NCBI RefSeq assembly: GCF_004354085.1
Contig: NZ_SMSE01000004.1
Coordinates: forward strand, 248,001-312,000
Length of the DNA stretch: 64,000 bases
Reading direction: 5' to 3'
From: Seongchinamella unica
GTDB taxonomy: Bacteria; Pseudomonadota; Gammaproteobacteria; Pseudomonadales; Halieaceae
Shown here: piece after piece, positions 8,917 to 18,601 of the stretch
Position numbering within the stretch: the stretch's first letter is position 1
Layout: the number at the start of each line of letters is the position of its first letter
Made by a program: the position numbers and the translations under genes
The notes under the pieces: model-generated
The model's database searches: none
The model's input: the letters and a program-made list of their open reading frames with translations, nothing else
Told to the model about the DNA's origin: nothing

Positions 8917-9615
8917 GTCGGTTCGAGGCAGCTCGGGCAGGGACCAGTCTATGGGGGTCTGCCCCCTTGCCTGCAGGTATTCGTTGGCTGCCTTGAAGTG
9001 GCCGCAACCGAAAAAGCCACGGTGGGCACTGAGCGGCGAGGGGTGCGGGGCCTGGAGTACGCAGTGGCGCTCACTGTCAATAATTGCGCCTTTGCGCTGG
9101 GCGTAACTCCCCCACAGCATGAACACCACACCCTCGCGCCGGCTGTTGATGACCTCAATCACCCGGTCGGTAAAAATTTCCCAGCCCTTGCCCTGGTGAG
9201 ATGCCGCCCGCGCACACTCCACCGACAGTACGCTGTTGAGCAACAACACCCCCTGGTCCGCCCAATACGTGAGATGACCGTGGGCCGGTATGGGCAATCC
9301 CAGCTCGGCGTTGATTTCCTTGTAGATATTCTGCAGCGAGGGCGGCACCCTGGTGCCGGGTCGCACGGAGAAGCAGAGACCGTGCGCCTGACCCTCGCCG
9401 TGGTAGGGGTCCTGGCCGAGAATAACCACCTTCACCGCGTCCAGCGGGGTGTGTTCGAAGGCATTGAATATTTCCCCACCGGCGGGAAATATTTGCTTGC
9501 CTGCGGCTTTTTCAGCCCGGAGAAACGCCCGCAGCTGCTCCATGTAAGGCTGCTCGAACTCGGGTGCCAATGGCTCCAGCCAGCTCGGCTCCAGCTTGAC
9601 CGCCCGCTCAGTCAC
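8902..9615 (-). CDS. ung: Uracil-DNA glycosylase
   Basis: Family 1 uracil-DNA glycosylase, which removes uracil from DNA for base-excision repair. The catalytic water-activating motif [13 protein letters not shown] and the minor-groove loop [17 protein letters not shown] are both intact. I place the start at GTG 9615, giving 237 residues, the normal length. Longer in-frame starts add a basic N-terminal extension that runs inside the upstream gene. The GTG overlaps the stop of the upstream CofC-CofG-CofH gene by 8 bases, so translation is probably coupled and ung looks like the last gene of the F420 operon. Confidence 0.93.
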   Translation of the reverse strand: MTERAVKLEPSWLEPLAPEFEQPYMEQLRAFLRAEKAAGKQIFPAGGEIFNAFEHTPLDAVKVVILGQDPYHGEGQAHGLCFSVRPGTRVPPSLQNIYKEINAELGLPIPAHGHLTYWADQGVLLLNSVLSVECARAASHQGKGWEIFTDRVIEVINSRREGVVFMLWGSYAQRKGAIIDSERHCVLQAPHPSPLSAHRGFFGCGHFKAANEYLQARGQTPIDWSLPELPRTDSARV

Positions 9616-12600
9616 TGGCCGCCAGCAGAAAAACCTGGTCGCCCGCTGCCGCTGACGGCGCCGGCGGACTTGAATCCCTGCCGTCAAGCTGCAGCGTGGC
9701 GATTAGCTTGCTGCTTGCGGACTTCGTGGCAGTGGCATTTTCAGTTGCGACGAGTGGCAGCGCATTGAATGCGGCCAACCGGCGGGAACCACAGACCTCG
9801 CCATAAAGGGTGTTGCGCATGCGCGACACGCGTCCGGCGGCGCGAATCTGCGCCTCCATTTTTGCCGGGGCCCATTCCTGGCCGTGGTCCGACCCCGCTG
9901 CCCGGGTGATGCTCTCATTCATCAGGGTTCCGCCCAGGTCATTACAGCCAGCTGCGAGGCAGGCTGCCACGCCCTGCTCGCCCATCTTGACCCAGGAGGC
10001 CTGGATATTGTCGATGAGACCGTTGAACACCAGCCGGGCAACAGCGTGCATTAACAGCGCTTCCCTGAAGGTGGGACCGCGCCGGGCCCTGCCCCGCAGA
10101 TACATGGGCGCTTCCATGTGCACGAAGGGCAATGGCACAAACTCGGTGAATCCGCCGGTACGCTGTTGCAGGTCACGCAGCGCCAGCAGGTGATGCGCCC
10201 AGTGTGCCGGGGTCTCGATATGGCCATACATGATCGTGGCGGTGGTGCGCAGGCCGATGCCGTGAGCGGCCTCCATCACCTCCAGCCACTGCTGGCTGTT
10301 CAGCTTGTCCGGGCACAGCGTGGCCCTCACCTCATCATGGAGGACCTCGGCCGCCGTTCCGGGCAGCGTGTTGAGACCGGCCTGCTGCAACTGCAGCAGG
10401 AACTCCCGGACACTCACCCCCAGGGTATGGGCTCCCTGCCAGACTTCCAGCGGGGAAAAGGCGTGAATATGCATTTCGGGGGTCGCCGCCCTCACCGTGG
10501 CCAGTATGTCCAGGTAGGTCTGGCCGGTATAGTCGGGGTGTATGCCTCCCTGCATGCATACCTCCGTGGCGCCCCGCTCCCAGGCCTCGACGCAGCGGCG
10601 GGCGATTTCCTCGCCGCTGATATCGTAGGGCCTGCCGCGCAGGTTCTCACTGGCCTTGCCTTTGGAAAAGGCGCAGAACTGGCACTTGAAGTAACAGACA
10701 TTGGTGTAGTTGATGTTGCGGTTGACCACGTAGCTGACGGGATCGCCCACCACCTCCTGCCGCAGTTCGTCCGCGGCACGCACCAGATAGGCAAAATCGG
10801 CGCCACGGCTCTCGAACAGCCGGCTCACATCGGCGAGGTCAAGTGCAGCCTTTGCCCGGCAGCGATCGACGATCCGGCGCAGCTCGGGATCGACCGCCTG
10901 GTTCTGAACAGGGCTGGCGAGAAGCGCCGCTTCCACCACCGGCACCGGTCGCTCTTCGCCGGGAACCCACTCATCTCGGCGGGCATAGCCCATGGCGTCG
11001 CTGTGATTGAGCACCGCCGGCAGTAGTGCAGGATCGAGCCACTCAGCGGCCCGGCGCACATAAGCCGGGTATATCGTCAGGCGCTGGTCGAGAAATTTGC
11101 CGGCAGCAGCCGTTTCCCGGGCGAGGTTGTCCAGGTGTGGCCAGGGCGCCTCAGGATTCACGTGATCTGGGGTCAACGGCGACACACCACCCCAGTCGTT
11201 GATGCCAGCGGCTACCAACTGGGGCAATACTCCCGGGCTCAGGTTTGGCGGCGCCTGGATATTCATCTGCGGTCCGAACACCAGCCGCGCCACGGCGATC
11301 GTCCACAGCAGTTCCTGCAGGTCGGGTTCCGGCGCGCGGGCCATGAGCGTGTTCGGCTTGGCGCGGAAATTCTGCACAATCACCTCCTGCAGGTGACCAT
11401 GGCGCTGATGCACCGCACGCAGTGCCAGCAGGGATTCAATACGCTCGCGGCGGGTTTCCCCGATGCCGATAAGAATGCCCGAGGTAAAGGGTACGCTGGC
11501 CTGCCCTGCCAGCTCCAGGGTTTCGAGCCGCACTGCCGGATCCTTGTCCGGCGAACCGTAATGGGGCATGCCCTTTTCACAGAGTCGCCGGGAGGCGGAC
11601 TCCAGCATGATACCCATGGACGCACTCACCGGTCTCAGCGAGGCGATTTCCTCCGCGGTCATGCAACCGGCATTGATATGGGGCAACAGCCCGGTTTCTG
11701 CCAGTACCCGACTGGCGACATCGCGCAGGTATTCCAGGGTGGAGCTATAACCCATCTCCGCCAAAGCCTTACGCGCGGTGCTGTAGCGCAGCTCGGGTTT
11801 TTCACCGAGTGTGAACAGGGCTTCCTGACAGCCCATGGCTGCGCCATGACGACACAGTTCCAGCACCTGCTCCACCGGCATATAGGGTTGGTCGATGTTT
11901 TTCGGGGTCTGGGCAAAGGTGCAGTAATGGCAGACGTCCCGGCACAGGTGAGTCAGCGGGATGAATACCTTGCGCGAGTAGGTCAACACATTGCCATGAC
12001 CGCAATCACGCTGGGCGCCCGCCACGTCCGCCAGGGCCGCGGTATCAGTGAAGGTGGACAACGACAGGGCTTCCGCATCACTGGGGCTGTACCCCGCCAG
12101 GAGCTTGTTTTTCAAGCGCTCCCAGGCGTCCTCCGATTTCCCGGCCAGCGCGCGGGCCAGCCCGGAACTGGCAAGATAGGCCTCGGTGTGACGCCCTCCG
12201 CGGCTGCCCGCCAGCAGGCATTGCAGGTCCTCCACGTCATCGACATCCAGTGCGATGCCGGGCCGCTCCAGCACCTGCACGCTGTGTCGCGATCGTTCGG
12301 CCCACTGCTGGTGGGCGGCACGGCTTCCGGGGCCGAAGCTGAAGTGCGGGCAGTTCTCGGCGCCGAACACCAGCAGGTTGGTACCCTGCCGCTGCCGGTC
12401 GGTACCAATCACCAGCCCGTTTCGCGTCGCCTGCAGTTCCAGGGCCTCGGTCAGTTCACTTGCCTGCAGCGCGGGAATATCGCCGTGCAGCACCAACAGG
12501 CGCCTGGCTCCACCGGTAATCAGCCGGCTGACCGCCGCCGAGATGACCGGATTCAAACCCCGGCTCGATACCTGTCCGCCGGCGTCCAGTTGGCTTTCGG

Positions 12601-12823
12601 CAATAAACGATGCACCGAAGTCAGCGGCGATGCGCCGGGCATCCGGATCATCGGATACCAGCGTGACAGTGTCGATCAACGAGTGTTCACTGAGTACAGC
12701 AAGCACGTCTCGGACCATGGCCTCGACCAGGGCTGAACGCTGGTCCGGCGTCAGCACGGCGGCCAGTCGGCTTTTGGCCTGAGCCAGTGACTTCAGGGGA
12801 ATCAGGGCATGTGTAGCGCTCAC
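9608..12823 (-). CDS. cofCGH: CofC-CofG-CofH fusion: F420 guanylyltransferase plus FO synthase
   Basis: A 1071-residue fusion for coenzyme F420 synthesis. Residues 1-215 are CofC-like ([40 protein letters not shown]), activating a three-carbon phospho-acid with GTP. About 240-590 are CofG, a radical SAM domain with CRDVCHYC (Cys 294, 298, 301). About 650-1010 are CofH, a radical SAM domain with CYFKCQFC (Cys 710, 714, 717). CofG and CofH together make the deazaflavin FO from tyrosine and 5-amino-6-ribitylaminouracil. A 55-residue tail without clear homology follows. The GTG start at 12823 has GGAG upstream and makes a GTGA overlap with the cofD stop. FbiC of Actinobacteria is a CofG-CofH fusion; the extra CofC is the unusual part. 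Confidence 0.93.
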   Translation of the reverse strand: MSATHALIPLKSLAQAKSRLAAVLTPDQRSALVEAMVRDVLAVLSEHSLIDTVTLVSDDPDARRIAADFGASFIAESQLDAGGQVSSRGLNPVISAAVSRLITGGARRLLVLHGDIPALQASELTEALELQATRNGLVIGTDRQRQGTNLLVFGAENCPHFSFGPGSRAAHQQWAERSRHSVQVLERPGIALDVDDVEDLQCLLAGSRGGRHTEAYLASSGLARALAGKSEDAWERLKNKLLAGYSPSDAEALSLSTFTDTAALADVAGAQRDCGHGNVLTYSRKVFIPLTHLCRDVCHYCTFAQTPKNIDQPYMPVEQVLELCRHGAAMGCQEALFTLGEKPELRYSTARKALAEMGYSSTLEYLRDVASRVLAETGLLPHINAGCMTAEEIASLRPVSASMGIMLESASRRLCEKGMPHYGSPDKDPAVRLETLELAGQASVPFTSGILIGIGETRRERIESLLALRAVHQRHGHLQEVIVQNFRAKPNTLMARAPEPDLQELLWTIAVARLVFGPQMNIQAPPNLSPGVLPQLVAAGINDWGGVSPLTPDHVNPEAPWPHLDNLARETAAAGKFLDQRLTIYPAYVRRAAEWLDPALLPAVLNHSDAMGYARRDEWVPGEERPVPVVEAALLASPVQNQAVDPELRRIVDRCRAKAALDLADVSRLFESRGADFAYLVRAADELRQEVVGDPVSYVVNRNINYTNVCYFKCQFCAFSKGKASENLRGRPYDISGEEIARRCVEAWERGATEVCMQGGIHPDYTGQTYLDILATVRAATPEMHIHAFSPLEVWQGAHTLGVSVREFLLQLQQAGLNTLPGTAAEVLHDEVRATLCPDKLNSQQWLEVMEAAHGIGLRTTATIMYGHIETPAHWAHHLLALRDLQQRTGGFTEFVPLPFVHMEAPMYLRGRARRGPTFREALLMHAVARLVFNGLIDNIQASWVKMGEQGVAACLAAGCNDLGGTLMNESITRAAGSDHGQEWAPAKMEAQIRAAGRVSRMRNTLYGEVCGSRRLAAFNALPLVATENATATKSASSKLIATLQLDGRDSSPPAPSAAAGDQVFLLAASD

Positions 12824-13782
12824 CGCAGCTCCAGAGCCAGGCAAAGCCTGGCCAGCTCGATCTTTTGTTCCAGGGTGTTCATGATGGTGGGCGCCACGCG
12901 CGCCTTGAGTCCCAGTCGATTGATATCGTCGGCCAGTGTAGCGTCACTCTCGTCTATGAGGAAATAGTCTACCAGCCCGGGATAGTGTTCCGCGTAGTGC
13001 CGGGCAACCCCCAGCGCGGTGACCGGCACCCGCAATTCAGCCATCATTTTGGCCGCCGGTCCCTTGATCGCCAGCCCGGCGACGATGGGCGACACCATGA
13101 CGACCGGCGCATCGCAATCACGCAGGGCCTTCCAGAGACCGCGCAACTTGAGTATGGGGTCGATACTGACAAACGGATTGGAGGGGCAGACCACCACCTG
13201 ACTGAAGTGATTTTTCGCCAGCAGTTCCATCACCGCCGGGTTGGGCGCGGCGTCTTCGATGCCCTCGAAACTGAAGCCGTGGACCCGCGGCTCACAGCGC
13301 CGGCGTACAAAGTAATGCTGGAACGGCAAATCCCCCTCATCGCTGTGCACGGTGGTGCGCACAGCCTGGCATGACATGGGATGAACGACGCTCGAAATGG
13401 CCATACGCCGCGCCAGGTCGGCGGTCACCGCCGCCAGGTCATCGCCCGCAGCCAAGCGAGCGGTGCGAAACAGGTGGGTGGCAATGTCCTTGTCACCCAG
13501 CCTGAACCAGGTGCTGCCCCCCAACTGTTCCAGCGCGCCCATGGCATTCCAGGTCTCCCCCTCCAGGCCCCAGCCCATCGCCGGGTTGGCGCGTCCGGCG
13601 AGGGTGTACAGCAGTGTGTCCAGGTCGGGACTGATATGCAGCCCCAGGTGCTCAAAGTCATCGCCCGTGTTCACCAGGATCTGCAGCGTACCCGGCGGCA
13701 ACAGCCGGTCCAGCCCCAGACAGAGCTTGGCGCCACCCACCCCGCCAGTCAGCGCCAATACCCGTGTATTTTCTGCCGGCAT
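12820..13782 (-). CDS. cofD: F420 phosphotransferase CofD (FO transferase)
   Basis: Transfers the activated three-carbon phospho-acid made by CofC to FO, giving F420-0. Visible motifs are LTGGVGGAK near the N-terminus, VNTGDDFEHLGLHISPDLDT, and SPIVAGLAIKGPAAKMM near residue 240. The start at 13782 is the ATG in a TAATG overlap with the cofE stop, giving 320 residues, the usual size; longer in-frame starts would extend into cofE. Where I would expect an acidic MSDD-like stretch there is HPMSCQAVRT, which may matter for substrate choice, but that comparison is from memory. It overlaps the next gene by 4 bases. Confidence 0.93.
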   Translation of the reverse strand: MPAENTRVLALTGGVGGAKLCLGLDRLLPPGTLQILVNTGDDFEHLGLHISPDLDTLLYTLAGRANPAMGWGLEGETWNAMGALEQLGGSTWFRLGDKDIATHLFRTARLAAGDDLAAVTADLARRMAISSVVHPMSCQAVRTTVHSDEGDLPFQHYFVRRRCEPRVHGFSFEGIEDAAPNPAVMELLAKNHFSQVVVCPSNPFVSIDPILKLRGLWKALRDCDAPVVMVSPIVAGLAIKGPAAKMMAELRVPVTALGVARHYAEHYPGLVDYFLIDESDATLADDINRLGLKARVAPTIMNTLEQKIELARLCLALELR

Positions 13783-14555
13783 TAGCGGAACAGGTCCATA
13801 CTGCGATCCCGCAACAGGCTGCCTGAACCGGTATCGGCGGGTTGCAGCGTCGCTCCCCTCACCAGTACCACCGGGCATGCCTCAGCGGCCTGCCCCATGA
13901 CCAGCGAAGCTGCCGCGGCCAATTCATCGGCCACGGCGGGCTCTGTCACTTCCAGCACATTGCCGAACATGTCCTTTTCGCCGACCTGGTTAAACAGGGG
14001 CTCCAGGCCTGCCGTGCCAATGGCGATGCCGACGGTGCCGTTGCGCCAGGCGCGTCCGGCACTGTCATTGATGATGACCTGGGGCGCAACACCGGTACGC
14101 CGCTCCAGGTCCAGACGCAGGCGTTGCGCCGAGGCGTCGGGATTTTCCGGCAACAGCAGCACCCGGGGATTATCCGGGTCGATCTCAATGTTGGATTTGT
14201 CGATACCGGCATTGGCATGCACGTAGCCGTTGCGGTGCTCGACGATGATTACCCCCGGGCGCACCCGCAGGACCTCGCGACTCTCGCGCAGGATCAGCTC
14301 TGCCTGCCGGGGGTCCTTGTCGGCCCTGGCAGCCAGTTCCAGGGCCTCAGGAGAAGGCTCGATATCAGCGAGCTCGACGTAACAATCCTCGGCTTTGGAA
14401 ACGATTTTCTGGGCCAGCACCAGCACATCACCCGATTGCAGTGCCAGGGCATTGTCGGCGAGCGACCCTGCAACCAGCTGGCCGAGATCGTCCCCCGGTT
14501 CAACCCGGGGAAATCCTGCCAGTGCGATGAGTTCGATGCGGGCCGCAGCGGCCAA
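13782..14555 (-). CDS. cofE: F420:gamma-L-glutamyl ligase CofE
   Basis: GTP-dependent ligase that adds gamma-linked glutamates to F420-0. The N-terminal GDVLVLAQKIVSKAED block, the HRNGYVHANAGIDKSNIE substrate segment and INDSAGRAWRNGTVGIAIGTAG are characteristic of CofE/FbiB. At 257 residues it is the single-domain form, lacking the C-terminal nitroreductase domain that FbiB of mycobacteria uses to reduce dehydro-F420. The start is the TTG at 14555 after GCAGG; there is no ATG near the expected N-terminus. It lies 10 bases after fno and overlaps cofD by one base. Confidence 0.92.
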   Translation of the reverse strand: MAAAARIELIALAGFPRVEPGDDLGQLVAGSLADNALALQSGDVLVLAQKIVSKAEDCYVELADIEPSPEALELAARADKDPRQAELILRESREVLRVRPGVIIVEHRNGYVHANAGIDKSNIEIDPDNPRVLLLPENPDASAQRLRLDLERRTGVAPQVIINDSAGRAWRNGTVGIAIGTAGLEPLFNQVGEKDMFGNVLEVTEPAVADELAAAASLVMGQAAEACPVVLVRGATLQPADTGSGSLLRDRSMDLFR

Positions 14556-14565
14556 GGGGTACCTG

Positions 14566-15246
14566 CTACGCTTCGAGACCGGTTATGCGAATACCGGCAT
14601 GACAGTTGTACTGCTTATTGATGACGATCAGCACTGACGTAAGCGCCTCGGCAGCGGCCGCGTTGTTGATCATTCCCGCGTGGAAACCGCGCATGCCAGC
14701 TGCCTCAACCAGCTTGATCACTTCTTCCCTGGCCGCTTTCTTGTTGCCGCAGACCAGCACATCGCAATCCAGCCCGCTGCCTTCCTGCAGGTGGGCGGCG
14801 GCAACATTCTGAAACGCAGACACCACGGACACATCCTCGCCGAGCAGATCCTGGGCGATCTGGCCGGCACTGCCGCCTTCCGGCAACTGCACCCTGGCGA
14901 CCTTGGGTGGTACCAGAGGGACGGTAACGTCGATGAGTATCTTGCCCGCCAGCGCTGGTTTTACCAGTTCCAGCGTACTCGCCTGGTGGCTGAAGGGCAC
15001 AGTCAGGGCCACAATGTCAGCCGCTTCCGCCGCCGCCAGGTTCTCCATCGCCTGCACGCTGATTTCGGCGACGCCACGTTCGGCCATCACCTCGCGCAGG
15101 TCGGCCACTGCGGCCTCCGCTTTCTCCTGGGTGCGGGAACCGATAATCACCTCATAGCCCGCCTGGGCCCAACGCCGCGCCAAACCGGTACCGAGATCGC
15201 CGGTGCCGCCGAGAATTGCCAGTGTGGGAAGTGTCTCTGTCGTCAT
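14566..15246 (-). CDS. fno: NADPH-dependent F420 reductase
   Basis: Moves hydride between NADPH and F420, supplying F420H2 to dependent enzymes. The N-terminal Rossmann motif ILGGTGDLGTGLARRWA and the GSRTQEKAE stretch that binds the NADP phosphate are clear. Further in are VPFSHQ, the FQNVAA loop, and DVLVCGNKKAAREEV. The ATG at 15246 with AGGA nine bases upstream gives 226 residues, typical for Fno/NpdG. It is first in the operon fno-cofE-cofD-cofCGH-ung and divergent from an SDR gene. Confidence 0.92.
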   Translation of the reverse strand: MTTETLPTLAILGGTGDLGTGLARRWAQAGYEVIIGSRTQEKAEAAVADLREVMAERGVAEISVQAMENLAAAEAADIVALTVPFSHQASTLELVKPALAGKILIDVTVPLVPPKVARVQLPEGGSAGQIAQDLLGEDVSVVSAFQNVAAAHLQEGSGLDCDVLVCGNKKAAREEVIKLVEAAGMRGFHAGMINNAAAAEALTSVLIVINKQYNCHAGIRITGLEA

Positions 15247-15454
15247 AATGTATGTCCTGATTGGGGGCTTTAGAGAAAGGAGTACAGCAATTACTACCAA
15301 CTCCGCTTAGTCTGTTGTACGCAGAGAAGGCGCAGTCCGCTCAGTTCCCAGCCCCCTTTTGTTCAGATAGGATTGGCGGCGCCGCTGGCATCTTATGGAA
15401 ATCACCTTTCGATCACAAGTATCCGGGACCGCGTAAGCAAGGGAGTCAAACTAT

Positions 15455-16255
15455 ATGAACACCACCGACAATTCGGCAGCGGATAACCCCCTGGACTTTC
15501 ACGGCAAAGTGGTGCTGGTCACCGGCGGTGGCAAGGGCATCGGCCGCGGCATCAGCGAACGTTTCCTGGCCGCCGGCGCTGACGTGGTGATCTGCGGTCG
15601 CTCCGAACCGGAATCCCTGCCGACCGTCGGCGCCAGGCAGGCCCTGTTCACCCCCTGTGACGTGCGCAAGTTCGAGCAGGTGGAAGCCTGTGTCGAGTAT
15701 GTCGTGAAGCAGTTGGGTCGACTCGACGTGCTGGTCAACAATGCCGGCGGCGCCCCCCATGCCGATGCCGCCACCGCCTCGCCGCGCTTTTCCGAGTCCA
15801 TTATCCAGCTCAACCTGATCGCGCCGCTTAACTTCAGCCAGGTAGCCAACCGGGTGATGCAGCAACAGGACAGTGGCGGCAGCATCATCAATATCGCCAG
15901 CGTCAGCACTATTCGACCCTCCCCGGGCACCGCCGCCTATGGTGCCGCCAAGGCGGGGCTGGTGAACCTTGGCACCTCTCTGGCGGTGGAGTGGGCACCG
16001 AAAGTCCGGGTCAATGCGGTCATTGTCGGCCTCACCCGCACCGAGCAGGCGCACCTGCACTACGGCGACGAGGAGGGCATCGCTGCCGTGGGAGCAACCA
16101 TTCCACTGGGCCGCATGGCCGTTCCAGAAGACGTCGGCGACGCCTGCCTGTTTCTGGCCTCGCCAATGGCCTCCTATGTCAGTGGCACCAGCTTTGCGGT
16201 GCATGGGGGCGGCGAAAAACCGGCTTTTCTTGACGCAGCCAACCCCAAAGACTAA
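15455..16255 (+). CDS. SDR family oxidoreductase
   Basis: Classical short-chain dehydrogenase/reductase of 266 residues. It shows the cofactor motif TGGGKGIGRG near residue 24, NNAG about 95, catalytic Ser in IASVS, and the YGAAK pair (Tyr and Lys) about 165. GRS after beta-2 suggests NADP(H) preference. The ribosome site AAGGGAG lies about 9 bases before the ATG. It is divergent from the F420 reductase across a 208-base gap, so shared regulation is possible. The substrate is unknown; SDRs of this type often act on steroid or fatty-acyl hydroxyls. Confidence 0.85.
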   Translation: MNTTDNSAADNPLDFHGKVVLVTGGGKGIGRGISERFLAAGADVVICGRSEPESLPTVGARQALFTPCDVRKFEQVEACVEYVVKQLGRLDVLVNNAGGAPHADAATASPRFSESIIQLNLIAPLNFSQVANRVMQQQDSGGSIINIASVSTIRPSPGTAAYGAAKAGLVNLGTSLAVEWAPKVRVNAVIVGLTRTEQAHLHYGDEEGIAAVGATIPLGRMAVPEDVGDACLFLASPMASYVSGTSFAVHGGGEKPAFLDAANPKD

Positions 16256-16321
16256 AAACCCGGGCCCGGCCCCTGTTATACTCGCCGCCTATCTTTACCG
16301 GCGCACCATGGACCCGCTGAC

Positions 16322-18565
16322 GTGAACAAACTGCTGCACCCGCTCTACGGCTACCCCGCCGCCGCCCGGGAATTCATGAGTGCCATCGCCCAGTGCGCCA
16401 GCCTGCTGGGAACTGACCACCAGCCCGATTGCAACCTGGAGATTCCCCGGGACTTTTTTGGTGTCAATGTCGCCCCGGGAGCCACGCCGGACAGCGATGA
16501 CTATATCCTCGCGCGCCTTGCTGAGCTGGGCATCAACCAGGTGCGCATGGACTTCAGCTACGGCAGTCCGGGAGGCCCGGCCGCCCGCCTCTTGCAGCGC
16601 CTGCTCGACGCCGGGGTCGAGGTGCTGCTGGACTTGCTGCCACCGATGGCCCAGGCGCAGATTCTCGCAGACGACATCGACGCACAACAACGATGGCGCC
16701 GCTTTGTCGACGACACCTTGCGCAACTATGCCGGCAAGGTCGCACTGTTCGAAATAGGCAACACGCCCAACCGGGGTAAATGGTCGGGGTTTTCATCCCG
16801 CGGTTTCCTGCTGGCCAATGACCTGGCGCACCAGGTGGCGTCGGACTACGACGTGCGCCTGGCCGGCCCCAATGTGTCCGATTTTGAGCCGCTCTACAAC
16901 GCCACCTACCTGGGCCTGTTACGGCGGCTGGGGGCGACTCCAGCGGTGCACAGTGACAACCTCTTTGTCGAGCGGGTGCTCGAGCCGGAGGCTTACGACC
17001 ACCGCGTCCTGGGATGGGTCGCCCGCGCGCCGCTGAAGCTCAACCTGGTAAAAAAAGCCAGACTGCTACAGGCCCTGGGCCGCAATGCCGGGGTCAGCGA
17101 GCTGCTGTGCACCTACACCTGCTGGACCATCAAACGCCTGCAACGGCGCTCGGCCTGGCCGGAACAGAAGCGGGTTGACTACCTGGTTCGCTACCTTGCC
17201 CTTGCCGCCGCCAGCAGCGCCCTGAGTCGGGTGTACTGGGGCCCGCTGATCTGCTCCCGGGACGGTCTGATCGACGATGGTGCCGACGACTACCCGGTAG
17301 TGGACCAGGTGAGTTTTTACGAACGCATCCGCGGCGAGGCAGCGGGTTTCGCACCGACACCGGCCTTCGGGGCCCTGAGCAATACCGTGCGACGCCTGGC
17401 GGGTGCCCGCTGCATCAATGCCGATCATGATCCGGAAGGCGTCAGCGTATTCCAGTACCACAGCCTGGACGACCGATATTTCCTGCTGGCCTGGACCCGC
17501 GATGGCCAGACCTGGCCGCTGGAGGCTCTGCTCCCCGGCGAGATCCTCGACAACGCCCACTACAGCGACGCCTGTGGGCAGACCATGGAAAACCCGGTAG
17601 TGATCAACGAGCACCCCCTGTTTATCGACCTGGAGGGTCCCCTTGCTGACCTGTCTTGCAAAAACTTGCAACCCCAGGACATCAGGGCCGTTGTCCACCT
17701 GTCCAGCCCCCGATGGCAGTCGACAGGCTACCGCGATGACGACTGGTACGGGGCCAGAATGCTGCGCGCCGATGCCCGCGAGCATGACCTCGCCCTGACA
17801 GAACGCCTGCACCCTGATGCGGTGGCAGCACTGCCGGAAACCCGGGTATTGCGTGATGCCCGCAATCGCCTGTGGAATGTGGCTGACCCAAGGGGTCTCT
17901 GTGAGCAGGTCACGGTGAAACTGAACCGGGTCAAGGGCATCAAGCGATTCACCTACCGTTTTTATCCCAGCAAAGGCCGGCGCCACTGGAATAACGCCTG
18001 CGAGATGTTGCGCAAGGGGGTGGCCACCCCGCTGCCGCTGGCATTCTATGAGGCACACCAACAGCCCGGAATTCGCGACTCCTGGTATCTCTGCCAGTTT
18101 GTCCCCGAGGCTTTTTCCGCCCGCGATGTCTACGCCGCCATCAACCGCGGGGAGTCCCGATATCGGGGGCTGGACAAGGTCGCCTGGTTCGATCTGCTCA
18201 GCGGCTTTGTCTGCCACATGCACAACAAACAGGTGATTCACCGGGACCTGTCATCGGGTAATCTGCTGTTGCAGCAGCGCGACGATGGCGAGGTGGTACC
18301 CATGGCCATAGATATCGGTCGTGCCAGAATCTGGTCCGGGGCCGGCTCCAAAGTGCGCACCAGGCATCGCATGCTGGACCTGATCCGGATTGCCTACAAA
18401 TTGAACTGGCAGGACCGCCAGCTGTTCATCCGCCAGTACGAGGCCCACCTCGGCAAACCGCTCTCACCCCTGTGGCGAATCTCCTTCTGGTACTACGACA
18501 GCAAGCAGACCCTGAAAAAAGCCATCAAGGGCAAGCGACGCCGCAAACCGCCAGCCGCCCGCTAA
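16322..18565 (+). CDS. Glycoside-hydrolase-like domain fused to Kdo/WaaP-type kinase
   Basis: A 747-residue two-part protein. Residues about 45-330 read like a clan A glycosidase TIM barrel: DFFGVN, LGINQVRMDFSYG, VEVLLDLLPP, and FEIGNTPNRGKW where true enzymes have an NEP motif. Residues about 330-480 are a beta-rich linker region. About 520-715 resemble lipopolysaccharide (Kdo/WaaP) kinases, with HRDLSSGNLL about residue 640 (catalytic Asp) and IDIGRARIW as the metal-binding segment. The barrel appears to lack the catalytic acid Glu (Thr in NTP), so it may only bind sugar. The likely role is surface-polysaccharide or lipid A-core phosphorylation, inferred from the kinase half. The start is a GTG at 16322; ATG 16376 is possible. 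Confidence 0.72.
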   Translation: MNKLLHPLYGYPAAAREFMSAIAQCASLLGTDHQPDCNLEIPRDFFGVNVAPGATPDSDDYILARLAELGINQVRMDFSYGSPGGPAARLLQRLLDAGVEVLLDLLPPMAQAQILADDIDAQQRWRRFVDDTLRNYAGKVALFEIGNTPNRGKWSGFSSRGFLLANDLAHQVASDYDVRLAGPNVSDFEPLYNATYLGLLRRLGATPAVHSDNLFVERVLEPEAYDHRVLGWVARAPLKLNLVKKARLLQALGRNAGVSELLCTYTCWTIKRLQRRSAWPEQKRVDYLVRYLALAAASSALSRVYWGPLICSRDGLIDDGADDYPVVDQVSFYERIRGEAAGFAPTPAFGALSNTVRRLAGARCINADHDPEGVSVFQYHSLDDRYFLLAWTRDGQTWPLEALLPGEILDNAHYSDACGQTMENPVVINEHPLFIDLEGPLADLSCKNLQPQDIRAVVHLSSPRWQSTGYRDDDWYGARMLRADAREHDLALTERLHPDAVAALPETRVLRDARNRLWNVADPRGLCEQVTVKLNRVKGIKRFTYRFYPSKGRRHWNNACEMLRKGVATPLPLAFYEAHQQPGIRDSWYLCQFVPEAFSARDVYAAINRGESRYRGLDKVAWFDLLSGFVCHMHNKQVIHRDLSSGNLLLQQRDDGEVVPMAIDIGRARIWSGAGSKVRTRHRMLDLIRIAYKLNWQDRQLFIRQYEAHLGKPLSPLWRISFWYYDSKQTLKKAIKGKRRRKPPAAR

Positions 18566-18601
18566 CCCATGCGGGCTGTTTGAGGGTAGCCCCTTAGCGG
18601 T

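Noticed and set aside
11135-12736. A 533-residue open frame on the plus strand opposite cofCGH, and similar long antisense frames at 40441-42078, 54493-55593 and 22519-24039.
   Set aside because: They mirror genuine, motif-rich genes, have composition typical of antisense frames in high-G+C DNA, and show no recognisable motif or ribosome site.
9608-12823. CofG/CofH serving only to make FO as a photolyase antenna.
   Set aside because: cofC, cofD, cofE and an F420 reductase are in the same operon, so the full cofactor is the simpler reading.
14618-14631. TTGATGACGATCAG, one mismatch from an FNR box.
   Set aside because: It lies inside the fno coding sequence near its 3' end, not before a promoter; probably chance.
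15282-15318. Imperfect inverted repeat GTACAGCA...TGTTGTAC between fno and the SDR gene as an operator.
   Set aside because: Arms have a mismatch and a 21-base gap; too weak to call without conservation data.
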